Assembly (NCBI RefSeq): GCF_024435355.1 | Contig: NZ_JAMJWG010000014.1 | Span: forward strand, 124,001 to 188,000 | Source of the DNA: Streptomyces odontomachi | GTDB taxonomy: Bacteria; Actinomycetota; Actinomycetes; Streptomycetales; Streptomycetaceae | Length of the DNA: 64,000 nt | Direction of reading: 5' to 3' | Notes under the pieces: model-generated | The model's database searches: none | The model's input: the letters and a program-made list of their open reading frames with translations, nothing else | Told to the model about the DNA's origin: nothing | Shown: positions 1-7,692 of the stretch, one piece after another | Layout of the letters: each line of letters starts with the position of its first letter | Position numbering within the stretch: the stretch's first letter is position 1 | Translations under genes and position numbers: made by a program

Positions 1-1
1 C

Positions 2-313
2 CACACCGGTGCCCTCACCCTCGGCGACGCCGTCGAACTCTTCGAACGCAGGGCCTTCCTGGCCGGCCCCGCCGCACGCGCCGAAGCGCTCCGCGCGGTC
101 TGGGAGCCCACCTGCATCCGCTACACCTGGGGCAAGGTCCTCATGCGGCGGCTGCGCGCGCAGGCCGAGTCCGCCTGGGGAGCCGACTTCTCCCTGGAGC
201 GGTTCCACCGCGAGCTGATGGCCTTCGGCTCCCCGCCGGTCGGCATCGTCGCGGCGGCCATGGGCATCGACCACGCCACGGCGCCCTTCGGCTCCTGTGG
301 CGCACGGTCATGA
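2..313 (+). CDS. DUF885 family protein, C-terminal fragment
   Basis: Open frame that enters from the left edge and ends at TGA 311-313; 103 codons are visible. The pattern of a Tyr-Thr-Trp-Gly-Lys stretch, then an Arg-rich helix, then FSLERFHRELMAFGSPPVGI fits the C-terminal end of DUF885 proteins, a family of putative metallopeptidase-like hydrolases. The N-terminal catalytic part lies outside the window, so activity cannot be judged. It reads in the same direction as the IclR gene about 200 bases downstream, but the spacing does not show whether they share a transcript. Family assignment is by memory of the C-terminal pattern. Confidence 0.6.
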   Translation, partial: HTGALTLGDAVELFERRAFLAGPAARAEALRAVWEPTCIRYTWGKVLMRRLRAQAESAWGADFSLERFHRELMAFGSPPVGIVAAAMGIDHATAPFGSCGARS

Positions 314-515
314 CGGCCCGTTCCACCGGTCGCGGAACGGCCCGATCCGTAGCCGGCCGCGCGCCCGGCACCCGGCCGCGGTCGACGGCGCAGGGGCGCG
401 CCGAAGATACTGCGCCCCGCGGCGCCCGGGACCGGCGTCCGGAAGGCGAACGGTCCGCGTGCACGGGCGACAGGGCGCCGGCAGCAGCCGACGGGACAAC
501 AGGAGACACACAGCC

Positions 516-1295
516 ATGGCAGAGGCGACCGGGGGACGCGGCGTGACCCCCACCGACACCACCAAGTCACCCAGTTACATGGGCCGCATACTGAGCCTGC
601 TGGAGCTGTCGGTCATCGCCGACCGCGCGCCGCTGACGCTGAGCGAGCTGGCGGCGGCGGCCGACGCCCCGCTGTCCACCGCGTCCAGGCTGACCGCCCA
701 GCTCGTCACCTGGGGATTCCTCGACGAGACGCCCACCCACCGGTTCGTGCCGGGGCGGCGTCTTGTCGCGATGGCCACCGCCGTGGGCGAGCACCTGTAC
801 AGCAACGACCGCCTCCAGCAGGCCACCCGGCTGCTCACCGGCATCACCGGGGAGTCCACCACGGCGGGCCGCATCGTCGGCAACAGCATGTACATCATCG
901 CGCGCACCGAGTCGGACCAGCCGCTGCGCGCGGTGAACCGGATCGGCGAGCCGATCCCCCCGGAGCGCTCCGCCCTCGGCAAGGCGATCATGTCCCACCT
1001 GCCACGCTCCCAGCAGCTCGCCCTGCTGGGCGGGGCGGGCTCCGGCGCACCCGAGGCGGTGCTGGCGGAGATGCAGCCCGAGTTGGCCGAGGCGCGTCGC
1101 CGCGGCTACGCGGTGGACGAGGAGACCTACGCCGTCGGCCTGCGCTGCCGGGCGGTCGCCGTGCTCGGCCCGGACGGCGTGGCGGTGGCGGGCCTGTCCA
1201 TCAGCGGCCCCGCCGCCCGCTTCACCCACGACCTGGCCGAGGAGGCCGTCCCGGCGCTGCGCCGGGAGGCGGCCGCCATCGGCGACCTGCGGTGA
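516..1295 (+). CDS. IclR family transcriptional regulator
   Basis: 259 aa. A winged helix-turn-helix (about residues 20-80, including LTLSELAAAADAPLSTASRL) is followed by an IclR effector-binding domain (about 85-255) with the usual RSALGKAIMSHLP segment. The ATG at 516 is chosen because AGGAGA lies 9 bases upstream; longer in-frame starts run into a region without a ribosome site. It heads a same-strand cluster of deacylase, amidohydrolase and aldo/keto reductase genes (70-200 base gaps), so it probably controls that cluster in response to a small molecule. The ligand cannot be read from the sequence. Confidence 0.9.
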   Translation: MAEATGGRGVTPTDTTKSPSYMGRILSLLELSVIADRAPLTLSELAAAADAPLSTASRLTAQLVTWGFLDETPTHRFVPGRRLVAMATAVGEHLYSNDRLQQATRLLTGITGESTTAGRIVGNSMYIIARTESDQPLRAVNRIGEPIPPERSALGKAIMSHLPRSQQLALLGGAGSGAPEAVLAEMQPELAEARRRGYAVDEETYAVGLRCRAVAVLGPDGVAVAGLSISGPAARFTHDLAEEAVPALRREAAAIGDLR

Positions 1296-1364
1296 TCCGG
1301 GCCCGGCCAGCCGGGCTCCGATCCACCGCGCGCACCACTACCGCACCGAAGGGGACAACCCACC

Positions 1365-2342
1365 ATGAGCGACACCACAGCCGGCACCGCCGAGCCGGGC
1401 CACACCATCGAGACCGTGCCCGTCACGCGCCTGGGCAACGGGCACACCCTCGAACTGACCGTCCACCGCGTGGTCGGTGCCCGGCCCGGACCGACCTTGG
1501 TCGCCTTCGGCGGCATCCACGGCGACGAGGCGATGGGTCCTGAGGAGGTGCGCCGGCTGGTGTCCTCCGTCGACCCGGCCGAGCTGTCCGGCACCCTCGT
1601 CGCCGTTCCGGTGGCCAATCCGTACGCCTACGACGCCATGTCCCGCTTCACGCCCCAGGACGGGCTCAACCTCAACCGCATCTTCCCCGGTGACCCGGGC
1701 GGGTCGGTCACCGAGCAACTGGCCGCCGCGCTCGCCGAGATCATGCTCCAGGGCGACCACTTCATCGACTTCCACTCCAGCGGCCTGTACTCGACCGTCG
1801 AGTACTCCTACCTCATGGACGACGGCCGGGAGATGGCCACCAGCTTCGGCGCCCCGCTGCTCTACCACCACGCGCCGTACGAAGGCACCTCGAACGCCTG
1901 GGCCATCAAGAACGGCATCTCCTCGACCGTGTGCGAGCTCGGTGGCGGCGGCCAGCTGACCGACGCGTTCCTGGCCAAGGCCGTGCGGCAGGGCCGCAAC
2001 ATGCTCAAGGCGCTCGGCATGCTGGACGGCGAGCCGGAAACCCTCGTCGAGCGCCAGACGGTGATGACCGAGCTGGTCACCCTGCGGCCGACCAAGGGCG
2101 GCGCGATGCTCTCCCACTTCACGCCGGACCGCCTCGGCGAGGTGATCAAGGGCGGCACGGTGCTGGGCCAGGTCGTCGACCCCTACACCTTCGACGTCGT
2201 CGAGGAACTCGTCGCCCCCTTCGACTCGAACATCCTCGTGCTCACCCGCGAGGGCTACACCCGCACCACGCCGGGCGACTACGGATTCATGGTCGGCAAC
2301 GCCGGCACCACCACGACGGTGGCGGAACTCTTCGGACGCTGA
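1365..2342 (+). CDS. Succinylglutamate desuccinylase/aspartoacylase family deacylase
   Basis: 325 aa. Zinc-dependent amide hydrolase of the AstE/AspA branch of the M14 superfamily, which removes an acyl group from an amino-acid nitrogen. Visible motifs are GGIHGDE (zinc His and Glu, about residues 48-54), DGLNLNRIFPG (substrate-binding Arg), FIDFHSSG (third zinc ligand His) and STVCELGG (likely catalytic Glu, about 190). Length fits the family, which also includes EutE-type N-acetyl-diaminobutyrate deacetylases; the neighbouring genes do not match an ectoine pathway, so the substrate is open. The gene starts 69 bases after the IclR stop and is followed by an amidohydrolase. Confidence 0.85.
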   Translation: MSDTTAGTAEPGHTIETVPVTRLGNGHTLELTVHRVVGARPGPTLVAFGGIHGDEAMGPEEVRRLVSSVDPAELSGTLVAVPVANPYAYDAMSRFTPQDGLNLNRIFPGDPGGSVTEQLAAALAEIMLQGDHFIDFHSSGLYSTVEYSYLMDDGREMATSFGAPLLYHHAPYEGTSNAWAIKNGISSTVCELGGGGQLTDAFLAKAVRQGRNMLKALGMLDGEPETLVERQTVMTELVTLRPTKGGAMLSHFTPDRLGEVIKGGTVLGQVVDPYTFDVVEELVAPFDSNILVLTREGYTRTTPGDYGFMVGNAGTTTTVAELFGR

Positions 2343-2440
2343 CGCAGGTCCCACCGCGGGCGCGGACCCGCTCGCCCCGGGCCCGCGCCCGCCTGCCCCC
2401 ACCAGCCCCGTGCCGCACGGCGAAAGGACAGCACCCACCG

Positions 2441-3655
2441 ATGGACATCAGGCACGTCAGCGTCGTGGACCCGGAGACCGAACGGGTCCACACCGACCAG
2501 CGGATCGTCCTGGACGGCGACCGGATCGTCGCCGTCACCGCCGACAGCACCGAGCCGCCGGCACCGGACGACCTGGACGGCACCGGCCTGTACGCGCTGC
2601 CTGGGTTCATCGACTGCCACGTCCACGTCACGTCGGTCACCGCCGACGAATGGGCCGACACCGGCATGGCACCCAGCTACGTCACCGCGCACGCCCTGCG
2701 CGAACTGGGCGCCATGCTGCGGCGGGGCTTCACCACGGTGCGGGACGCCGGCGGGGCCGACGCGGGGCTCGCGGACGCACTCGACGAGGGCGTGGCACCC
2801 GGTCCCCGTCTCCACGTCTGCGGCCGGGCACTGTCCCAGACCGGCGGCCACGGCGACCTGCGGCCACGAGGCCGCCACCACGCCGACGACCACCCGGCCG
2901 TCCCCGGCATCGGCCGGATCGTCGACGGCCCCGACGCCCTGCGGGCCGCGATACGCGAACTCGTCCGCAGCGGCGCCTCGTTCATCAAACTGATGCTCTC
3001 CGGAGGCATCGCCAGCACCACCGACCGGATCGACGGGCAGCAGTACTCCGACGACGAGATACGCGCCGCAGTGGACGAGGCGTCCCGGGCGGGGGTGTAC
3101 TGCGCCGGGCACGCCTACACGCCGGCGGCCGTGGCCCGCGCGCTGCGGCTGGGAGTGCGCACCATCGAGCACGGCAACCTCATCGGGCCCGGGGAGGCGA
3201 AGCTGCTGGTCGAGCACGACGCCTACCTGGTGCCGACGCTGGTCACCTACACCGTGCTGGCCGAGGAGGGGCCCCGCTTCGGCCTCCCGCCCCAGAGCGT
3301 CGCCAAGGTCGCGGCGGTACGCGACGGCGGTCTTGACGCGCTCGGGCACGCGCACCGGGCCGGCGCCGCCATCGCCTTCGGCACGGACCTGCTCGGGCAG
3401 CTGCACGGCCGGCAGTCCGAGGAGTTCGCGCTGCGCGCCCGGGTGCAGCCCGGCTGGGCCGTGCTGCGGAGCGCCACCACCACCGGGGCCCGGCTGCTCG
3501 GCGCGGCCGGCGACCTCGGGGTGATCGCCGCGGGCGCCCGCGCCGACCTCGTGCTCAGCCGGCACAACCCCGGTACCCACATCGAACTGCTCGCGGACCC
3601 GGACGCCGAGATCGCCGCGGTGATCTCACGGGGGAGGACGGCCGTCAGACGGTAG
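2441..3655 (+). CDS. Metal-dependent amidohydrolase family protein
   Basis: 404 aa. TIM-barrel amidohydrolase of the imidazolonepropionase / Xaa-Pro dipeptidase-like group. The ligand series is complete: GFIDCHVHV (HxH, about residue 60), SFIKLMLSGG (Lys that is usually carboxylated), YCAGHAYT (His), TIEHGNLI (His) and IAFGTDLLG (Asp). The composite metallohydrolase beta-sandwich is formed by the two ends. The start at ATG 2441 follows GAAAGGACA. The gene lies 98 bases after the deacylase and probably acts in the same degradation route, for example on a cyclic or peptide-like amide. The true substrate cannot be read. Confidence 0.87.
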   Translation: MDIRHVSVVDPETERVHTDQRIVLDGDRIVAVTADSTEPPAPDDLDGTGLYALPGFIDCHVHVTSVTADEWADTGMAPSYVTAHALRELGAMLRRGFTTVRDAGGADAGLADALDEGVAPGPRLHVCGRALSQTGGHGDLRPRGRHHADDHPAVPGIGRIVDGPDALRAAIRELVRSGASFIKLMLSGGIASTTDRIDGQQYSDDEIRAAVDEASRAGVYCAGHAYTPAAVARALRLGVRTIEHGNLIGPGEAKLLVEHDAYLVPTLVTYTVLAEEGPRFGLPPQSVAKVAAVRDGGLDALGHAHRAGAAIAFGTDLLGQLHGRQSEEFALRARVQPGWAVLRSATTTGARLLGAAGDLGVIAAGARADLVLSRHNPGTHIELLADPDAEIAAVISRGRTAVRR

Positions 3656-3864
3656 CCGCGGTCGGCGGCACACGCCCGCATCGCCGTCCACCGTCCGCAG
3701 CCGGCCGGCTCGGGAAACCAGCCGCGCCGCACGGCGCTGAGCGCTGCCCGCAGCCGGAACCGCCCGCTGCTCTCCGCCCGCCCTCCGTTCCGACTGCGCC
3801 TCCCGGGCGACGGCCCGTCCCACCCACCCCACAGCCCGCCCGCACCCTACAAGACAGGCAAGGC

Positions 3865-4758
3865 ATGCGACACACTCACCAACCCGTAGGCTCCCCCCGT
3901 TCGTGCGGGCCCTCGAAGGTCTTCCCGATCGGCCTGGGAGGCATGCTGCTCTCCATCGAAGGCCGGCCGGACCGGGCCCAGGCCATCGCGACCATCCACG
4001 CCGCGCTGGACGCCGGGGTGGCACTGATCGACTCCGCTTCGGCCTATCACGTCGGAGCCGACGAGGTGGGCCACAACGAGACCCTGATCGCCGAGGCCCT
4101 CGCCGGCTGGCACGGTGACACCGACCAGATCACGGTCGTCACCAAGGCCGGCAGGGTCCGGCCGGGCGACGGCCGGTGGCTCACCGACAGCAGCCCCGAC
4201 CACGTGATCCGCACGGCGGAGGCGTCCAGGAAGCGTTTGGGCCGTGCTCGGATCGACCTGTTCTTCCTGCACGCGCCCGACCCCACCGTGCCGCTGGTGC
4301 GCTCCCTGGAAGCGCTGCGGTTCCTGGTGCGCGAAGGCGTGGCCGCCACGGTGGGGGTCTCGAACGTCACGGTGGCCGAACTCGACCTGGCCCGGGACAC
4401 CCTGGGCGATGCCCTGGTCGCCGTCCAGAACGAGTTCTCGCCGAGCGCGACGCAACACGCCGCCGTGCTGCGCCGGGCGGAGGAACTGGGCCTGGCGTTC
4501 CTCGCCTGGCGCCCCCTGGGCACCATCGGGAAGCACGCCGACGACCTCACCGCCGCCTTCACCGGGGTGGGCCGTGCACACGGCGTGAGCCCCCAGCAGG
4601 TGGCGCTGGCCTGGCTCATGGCCACCAGCCCCGCCGTGATCCCCATACCGGGCGCCCGGCGGGCGGCCACCATCCGGGACTCCGCTGCCGCCGCCGCACT
4701 CGAGCTGGCCCCGGAGACGCTGCGCGACCTGGACCGGCTGACTGGTTGGGCCGCCTGA
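3865..4758 (+). CDS. Aldo/keto reductase
   Basis: 297 aa. NADPH-dependent reductase of the AKR (beta/alpha)8 barrel type. The catalytic tetrad can be seen: Asp and Tyr in DSASAYHVG, Lys in VVTKAGRV and His in FFLHAPDP. The cofactor-binding C-terminus includes IPIPGARRA. It is the last gene of the IclR cluster and is followed 30 bases later by a strong hairpin. Only a weak AAGG precedes ATG 3865, but the N-terminal strand (VFPIGLGGM) begins close to it, so the start is probably right. It may reduce a carbonyl product of the cluster; this is inferred only from position. Confidence 0.87.
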   Translation: MRHTHQPVGSPRSCGPSKVFPIGLGGMLLSIEGRPDRAQAIATIHAALDAGVALIDSASAYHVGADEVGHNETLIAEALAGWHGDTDQITVVTKAGRVRPGDGRWLTDSSPDHVIRTAEASRKRLGRARIDLFFLHAPDPTVPLVRSLEALRFLVREGVAATVGVSNVTVAELDLARDTLGDALVAVQNEFSPSATQHAAVLRRAEELGLAFLAWRPLGTIGKHADDLTAAFTGVGRAHGVSPQQVALAWLMATSPAVIPIPGARRAATIRDSAAAAALELAPETLRDLDRLTGWAA

Positions 4759-4788
4759 GGAATTCGGGCGACCCCTTGGGCCCGCGGT

Positions 4789-4823
4789 GTGCTGCGGACC
4801 GGTACGACGCCGGTCCGCAGCAC
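4789..4823 (+). terminator. Transcription terminator hairpin after the IclR cluster
   Basis: Perfect 14-bp inverted repeat (4789-4802 GTGCTGCGGACCGG, 4810-4823) around a 7-base loop, 30 bases after the aldo/keto reductase stop. There is no long T tract, which is usual for Streptomyces terminators. Confidence 0.75.
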
Positions 4824-4837
4824 CCTGGCTAATCCGG

Positions 4838-5150
4838 CTACCGCCCGGTGCCGAGGAAGCCGCCTCCGGGGCCACCCCCGGGGCCACCGCCGGCCGGGCC
4901 TGGCCCGCGGTGAGTGCCCCTGCGCCGCTGACCGTCAGATCGCCGGCGCTGAAGAGGGCGGCGTTGACCGGGGCGCCCGCCGATCTCCAGCACCTGGGCG
5001 TCCCCGGGAAGGGTGGCCGGGGACGCCGGTACGTCGCCGGTAGGCAGGACGTACTTGCTGTCCTGGGGGGTCATCAGTTCGGCGCGTGCGATCAGTTCGT
5101 CCGCTCCGATCGGGGCCAGCTCGCCGGTCAGGGCGGCGAGAGAGGAACCT
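4838..5150 (-). pseudogene. Chimeric remnant: VTC polyphosphate polymerase N-terminus joined to a carbohydrate-binding protein
   Basis: Read on the minus strand, 5110 down to about 4985 encodes LAPIGADELIARAELMTPQ followed by DSKYVLPTGD and ending QVLEIGGRP. This matches the N-terminus of bacterial VTC-domain (polyphosphate polymerase) proteins, which have the pattern ELxxRAxLxTRxDxKYVLP...VLEIDGRR. After a frame change, about 4984-4905 encodes APVNAALFSAGDLTVSGAG, typical of the Cthe_2159-type carbohydrate-binding domain. A further frame change gives a Gly-rich end, GGGPGGGFLGTGR, and TAG at 4838-4840. No start codon precedes the first part. In other Streptomyces, from memory, these two genes flank a DUF4956 gene in one operon, so this looks like a deletion scar of that operon. 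Confidence 0.6.
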
Positions 5151-5390
5151 GTGAGAAAACTGGCCGTCCCTGGTGTTTACAGACGGGCCCCGGGTGGGGG
5201 CAACCGTGACCGGCGATGTTCGAAAGGGCGAACGGGCGGTCCGCCCCGTGATGGCCGGATCGCGAGGGCTGCGCCGGTCGATCGAACATGATCACCGTTG
5301 GGCGCTCATGCGGGGGGCTCGCGTTCCAGCCGGTTACCGGCCGGTCACGCCCGCGGTCACGGCGGTGGGACCCATCCCGGCGAAATAAAG

Positions 5391-5415
5391 AAACCCCCTG
5401 CTCAGAGGGGGTTTT
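5391..5415 (-). terminator. Rho-independent terminator of tRNA-Leu
   Basis: Stem AAACCCCC (5391-5398) with GGGGGTTT (5407-5414), extended by one T-A pair, lying 7 bases beyond the 3' end of the minus-strand tRNA. On the minus strand the stem runs into TTTCTTTATTTC. Confidence 0.85.
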
Positions 5416-5421
5416 CCAGAG

Positions 5422-5506
5422 TGTCCGAGGGGGGACTTGAACCCCCACGCCCGATAAAGGGCACTAGCACCTCAAGCTAGCGCGTCTGCCATTCCGCCAC
5501 CCGGAC
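5422..5506 (-). tRNA. tRNA-Leu (anticodon GAG)
   Basis: 85-nt class II tRNA on the minus strand. The acceptor stem pairs GTCCGGG with CTCGGAC (one G-U), with discriminator A at 5422. The anticodon stem is CTAGC/GCTAG around the loop TTGAGGT, giving anticodon GAG, which reads CUC and CUU leucine codons. There is a long variable arm (GCCC...GGGC) and the T arm has the GGTTCAAGTCC pattern. The CCA end is not encoded. A terminator follows directly. Confidence 0.97.
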
Positions 5507-5702
5507 CAGGTGATGTCGTGCGGTTCACCGCGGCGACGTGGGAAACCATAGCAAAGAATCCGGCCCGTCCGACGCACTGCGATCACCACCCCGGACCGCT
5601 GCCGTGAACAGGGCATGACGGCCGGGTCCCGGCCTTGGGCAGCGGGGTCCGCCGAGGGAGGATGTCAGGGCAGTACCGGCAGCGATAGTGGGAGGTAGCA
5701 GC

Positions 5703-7037
5703 GTGAGCGAGCCGACAGCGGGCAGGGCCGGCGCACGGGCGAGCGGTGAGGACGAAGTCGTCGACCTCTGTCGCGATCTCATCAGGATCGACACCAGCAA
5801 TTACGGCGACAACTCGGGTCCTGGCGAGCGCGAGGCAGCCGAGTACGTGGCCGAGAAGCTCGCCGAGGTCGGCCTGGAGCCGAAGATCTTCGAGTCACAG
5901 CCCGGACGGGCCTCCACCGTCGCCCGGATCGAGGGCGAGGACCCCTCGCGGCCCGCGTTGCTGATCCACGGCCACACCGACGTCGTGCCGGCCCATGCCG
6001 CGGACTGGACGCGGCACCCCTTCAGCGGCGAGATCGCCGACGGGTGCGTGTGGGGCAGGGGCGCCGTCGACATGAAGGACATGGACGCCATGACCCTCGC
6101 CGTCGTGCGCGACCGGCTGCGCACCGGCCGCAAGCCGCCGCGCGACATCGTGCTGGCCTTCGTCGCCGACGAGGAGGCCGGCGGCATCTACGGCGCGCGG
6201 CACCTCGTCGACAACCACCCCGACCTGTTCGAGGGCGTCACGGAGGGGATCGGCGAGGTCGGCGGCTTCTCCTTCACCGTGAACGAGAAGCTGCGCCTGT
6301 ACCTCGTCGAGACCGCCGAGAAGGGCATGCACTGGATGCGCCTGACCGTGCAGGGCACGGCAGGACACGGCTCGATGACCAACCCCGACAACGCGGTGAT
6401 CGAGCTCTGCGAGGCCGTCGCCCGGCTGGGGCGGCACCAGTGGCCGGTCAGGGTCACCAAGACCGTGCGGGCGTTCCTCGACGAACTCTCCGACGCGCTG
6501 GGCATCCCGCTCGACCCGGAGGACATGGAGACCACCCTCGCCAAGCTCGGCGGCATCGCCCGGATGATCGGCACGACGCTGCGCAACTCCACCGCCCCGA
6601 CCATGCTGGGCGCCGGCTACAAGGTCAACGTGATCCCCGGCGAGGCCACCGCCCACATCGACGGACGCTTCCTGCCCGGCCACGAGGAGGAGTTCCTGGC
6701 CGAGATCGACCGGATCCTGGGACCGGGGGTGCGGCGCGAGGACGTCCACCACGACAAGGCGCTGGAGACCACCTTCGACGGTTCCCTGGTGGACGCCATG
6801 CAGAGCGCGCTGAGTGCCGAGGACCCCATCGCACGCGCCGTCCCGTACATGCTCTCCGGCGGCACCGACGCCAAGTCCTTCTCCGACCTCGGCATCCGCT
6901 GCTTCGGCTTCGCGCCGCTCCAGCTGCCGCCCGAGCTGGACTTCGCGGGCATGTTCCACGGGGTCGACGAGCGGGTTCCGGTGGACGGGCTGAAGTTCGG
7001 CGTGCGCGTGCTGGACCGGTTCATCGACGCGTCCTGA
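5703..7037 (+). CDS. M20 family metallopeptidase / ArgE-DapE-ACY1 type amidohydrolase
   Basis: 444 aa. Di-zinc exopeptidase or deacylase. Visible residues are HGHTDVVP (ligand His91 and Asp93), GRGAVDMKD (bridging Asp123), VADEEAGG (catalytic Glu157 and ligand Glu158) and the dimerisation-domain motif GTAGHGS. The length fits the ArgE/DapE/ACY1 group. GTG 5703 is chosen because GGAGG lies 7 bases upstream; an earlier in-frame GTG at 5688 overlaps that site. It stands alone, with a divergent tRNA upstream and chaplin genes downstream. The substrate (N-acyl amino acid or dipeptide) cannot be told. Confidence 0.92.
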   Translation: MSEPTAGRAGARASGEDEVVDLCRDLIRIDTSNYGDNSGPGEREAAEYVAEKLAEVGLEPKIFESQPGRASTVARIEGEDPSRPALLIHGHTDVVPAHAADWTRHPFSGEIADGCVWGRGAVDMKDMDAMTLAVVRDRLRTGRKPPRDIVLAFVADEEAGGIYGARHLVDNHPDLFEGVTEGIGEVGGFSFTVNEKLRLYLVETAEKGMHWMRLTVQGTAGHGSMTNPDNAVIELCEAVARLGRHQWPVRVTKTVRAFLDELSDALGIPLDPEDMETTLAKLGGIARMIGTTLRNSTAPTMLGAGYKVNVIPGEATAHIDGRFLPGHEEEFLAEIDRILGPGVRREDVHHDKALETTFDGSLVDAMQSALSAEDPIARAVPYMLSGGTDAKSFSDLGIRCFGFAPLQLPPELDFAGMFHGVDERVPVDGLKFGVRVLDRFIDAS

Positions 7038-7301
7038 GAGCAGCGGGGGTACCTGCGGAAGCGAAGGGAGACCTGAAGGGAGACCTGCGGAAGTGTCCGG
7101 GGCGCCCGCGCGGCGCCCCGAACGCCGCTCTGCGCCGTCCTGCGCCGTCCTGCGGTTGAGATGACCGTCGAGTAATCGTGTGTACGTACGCAGCCCGCCC
7201 GGGATGAGTGAATACAACGATCAGGTCGTAGCTTGATTACTCCCTCCTCGTTACAGCTGATGCGATCCGCACTTGGGGTCGCTTGCCATACAGGAGGAAT
7301 A

Positions 7302-7535
7302 ATGATCAAGAAGATCGTCGCCGCCGCCGCGGTCACCAGCGGACTCGTCCTGGCGGGCGCCGGTATCGCCACCGCCGACTCCGGCGCCGGCGGTGCCGCC
7401 GTGCACTCGCCGGGCGTGGTGTCGGGCAATGTCGTCCAGGCCCCGGTGCACGTGCCGGTGAACGCCTGCGGCAACACCGTCTCGGTCGTCGGGCTGCTCA
7501 ACCCCACGTTCGGCAACACCTGCGTCAACGACTGA
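7302..7535 (+). CDS. chpH: Short chaplin ChpH
   Basis: 77 aa secreted amyloid-forming surfactant peptide that coats aerial hyphae and lowers water surface tension. A Sec signal peptide (about residues 1-25, KK then a long Ala/Val/Leu core, ATADS) is followed by one chaplin domain with PGVVSGNVVQAPVHVPVNAC and ending FGNTCVND. Cys56 and Cys74 are the conserved disulfide pair, which separates ChpH from the Cys-free ChpE. A strong CAGGAGGAAT site precedes ATG 7302. The adjacent downstream long chaplin is the usual chpC-chpH pairing. In S. coelicolor these genes depend on the BldN sigma factor (known, not shown here). Confidence 0.95.
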   Translation: MIKKIVAAAAVTSGLVLAGAGIATADSGAGGAAVHSPGVVSGNVVQAPVHVPVNACGNTVSVVGLLNPTFGNTCVND

Positions 7536-7692
7536 CGCCCTCTCCCGCCCCCTCACGGGCCTGAGCTCCGGTCCCGGAGCGGTGTGCCGCGGTACGCCGG
7601 CGCTCCGGGACCGCCGGGCATGGGGCGCATGTGCCAAGGATCCGTGCGCCCCTTCAGCAGGCATCTCCCAACGCTCTAAGGCAGGAACAGCT

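Noticed and set aside
5218..5233. GTTCG...CGAAC inverted repeat as a LexA box
   Set aside because: Half-sites face the wrong way and the spacing differs from the actinobacterial SOS box; no repair gene follows.
5422..5506. tRNA-Leu as attachment site of an integrated element
   Set aside because: I looked for a second copy of the tRNA 3' end in 1-5400 and found none, and there is no integrase gene in the window.
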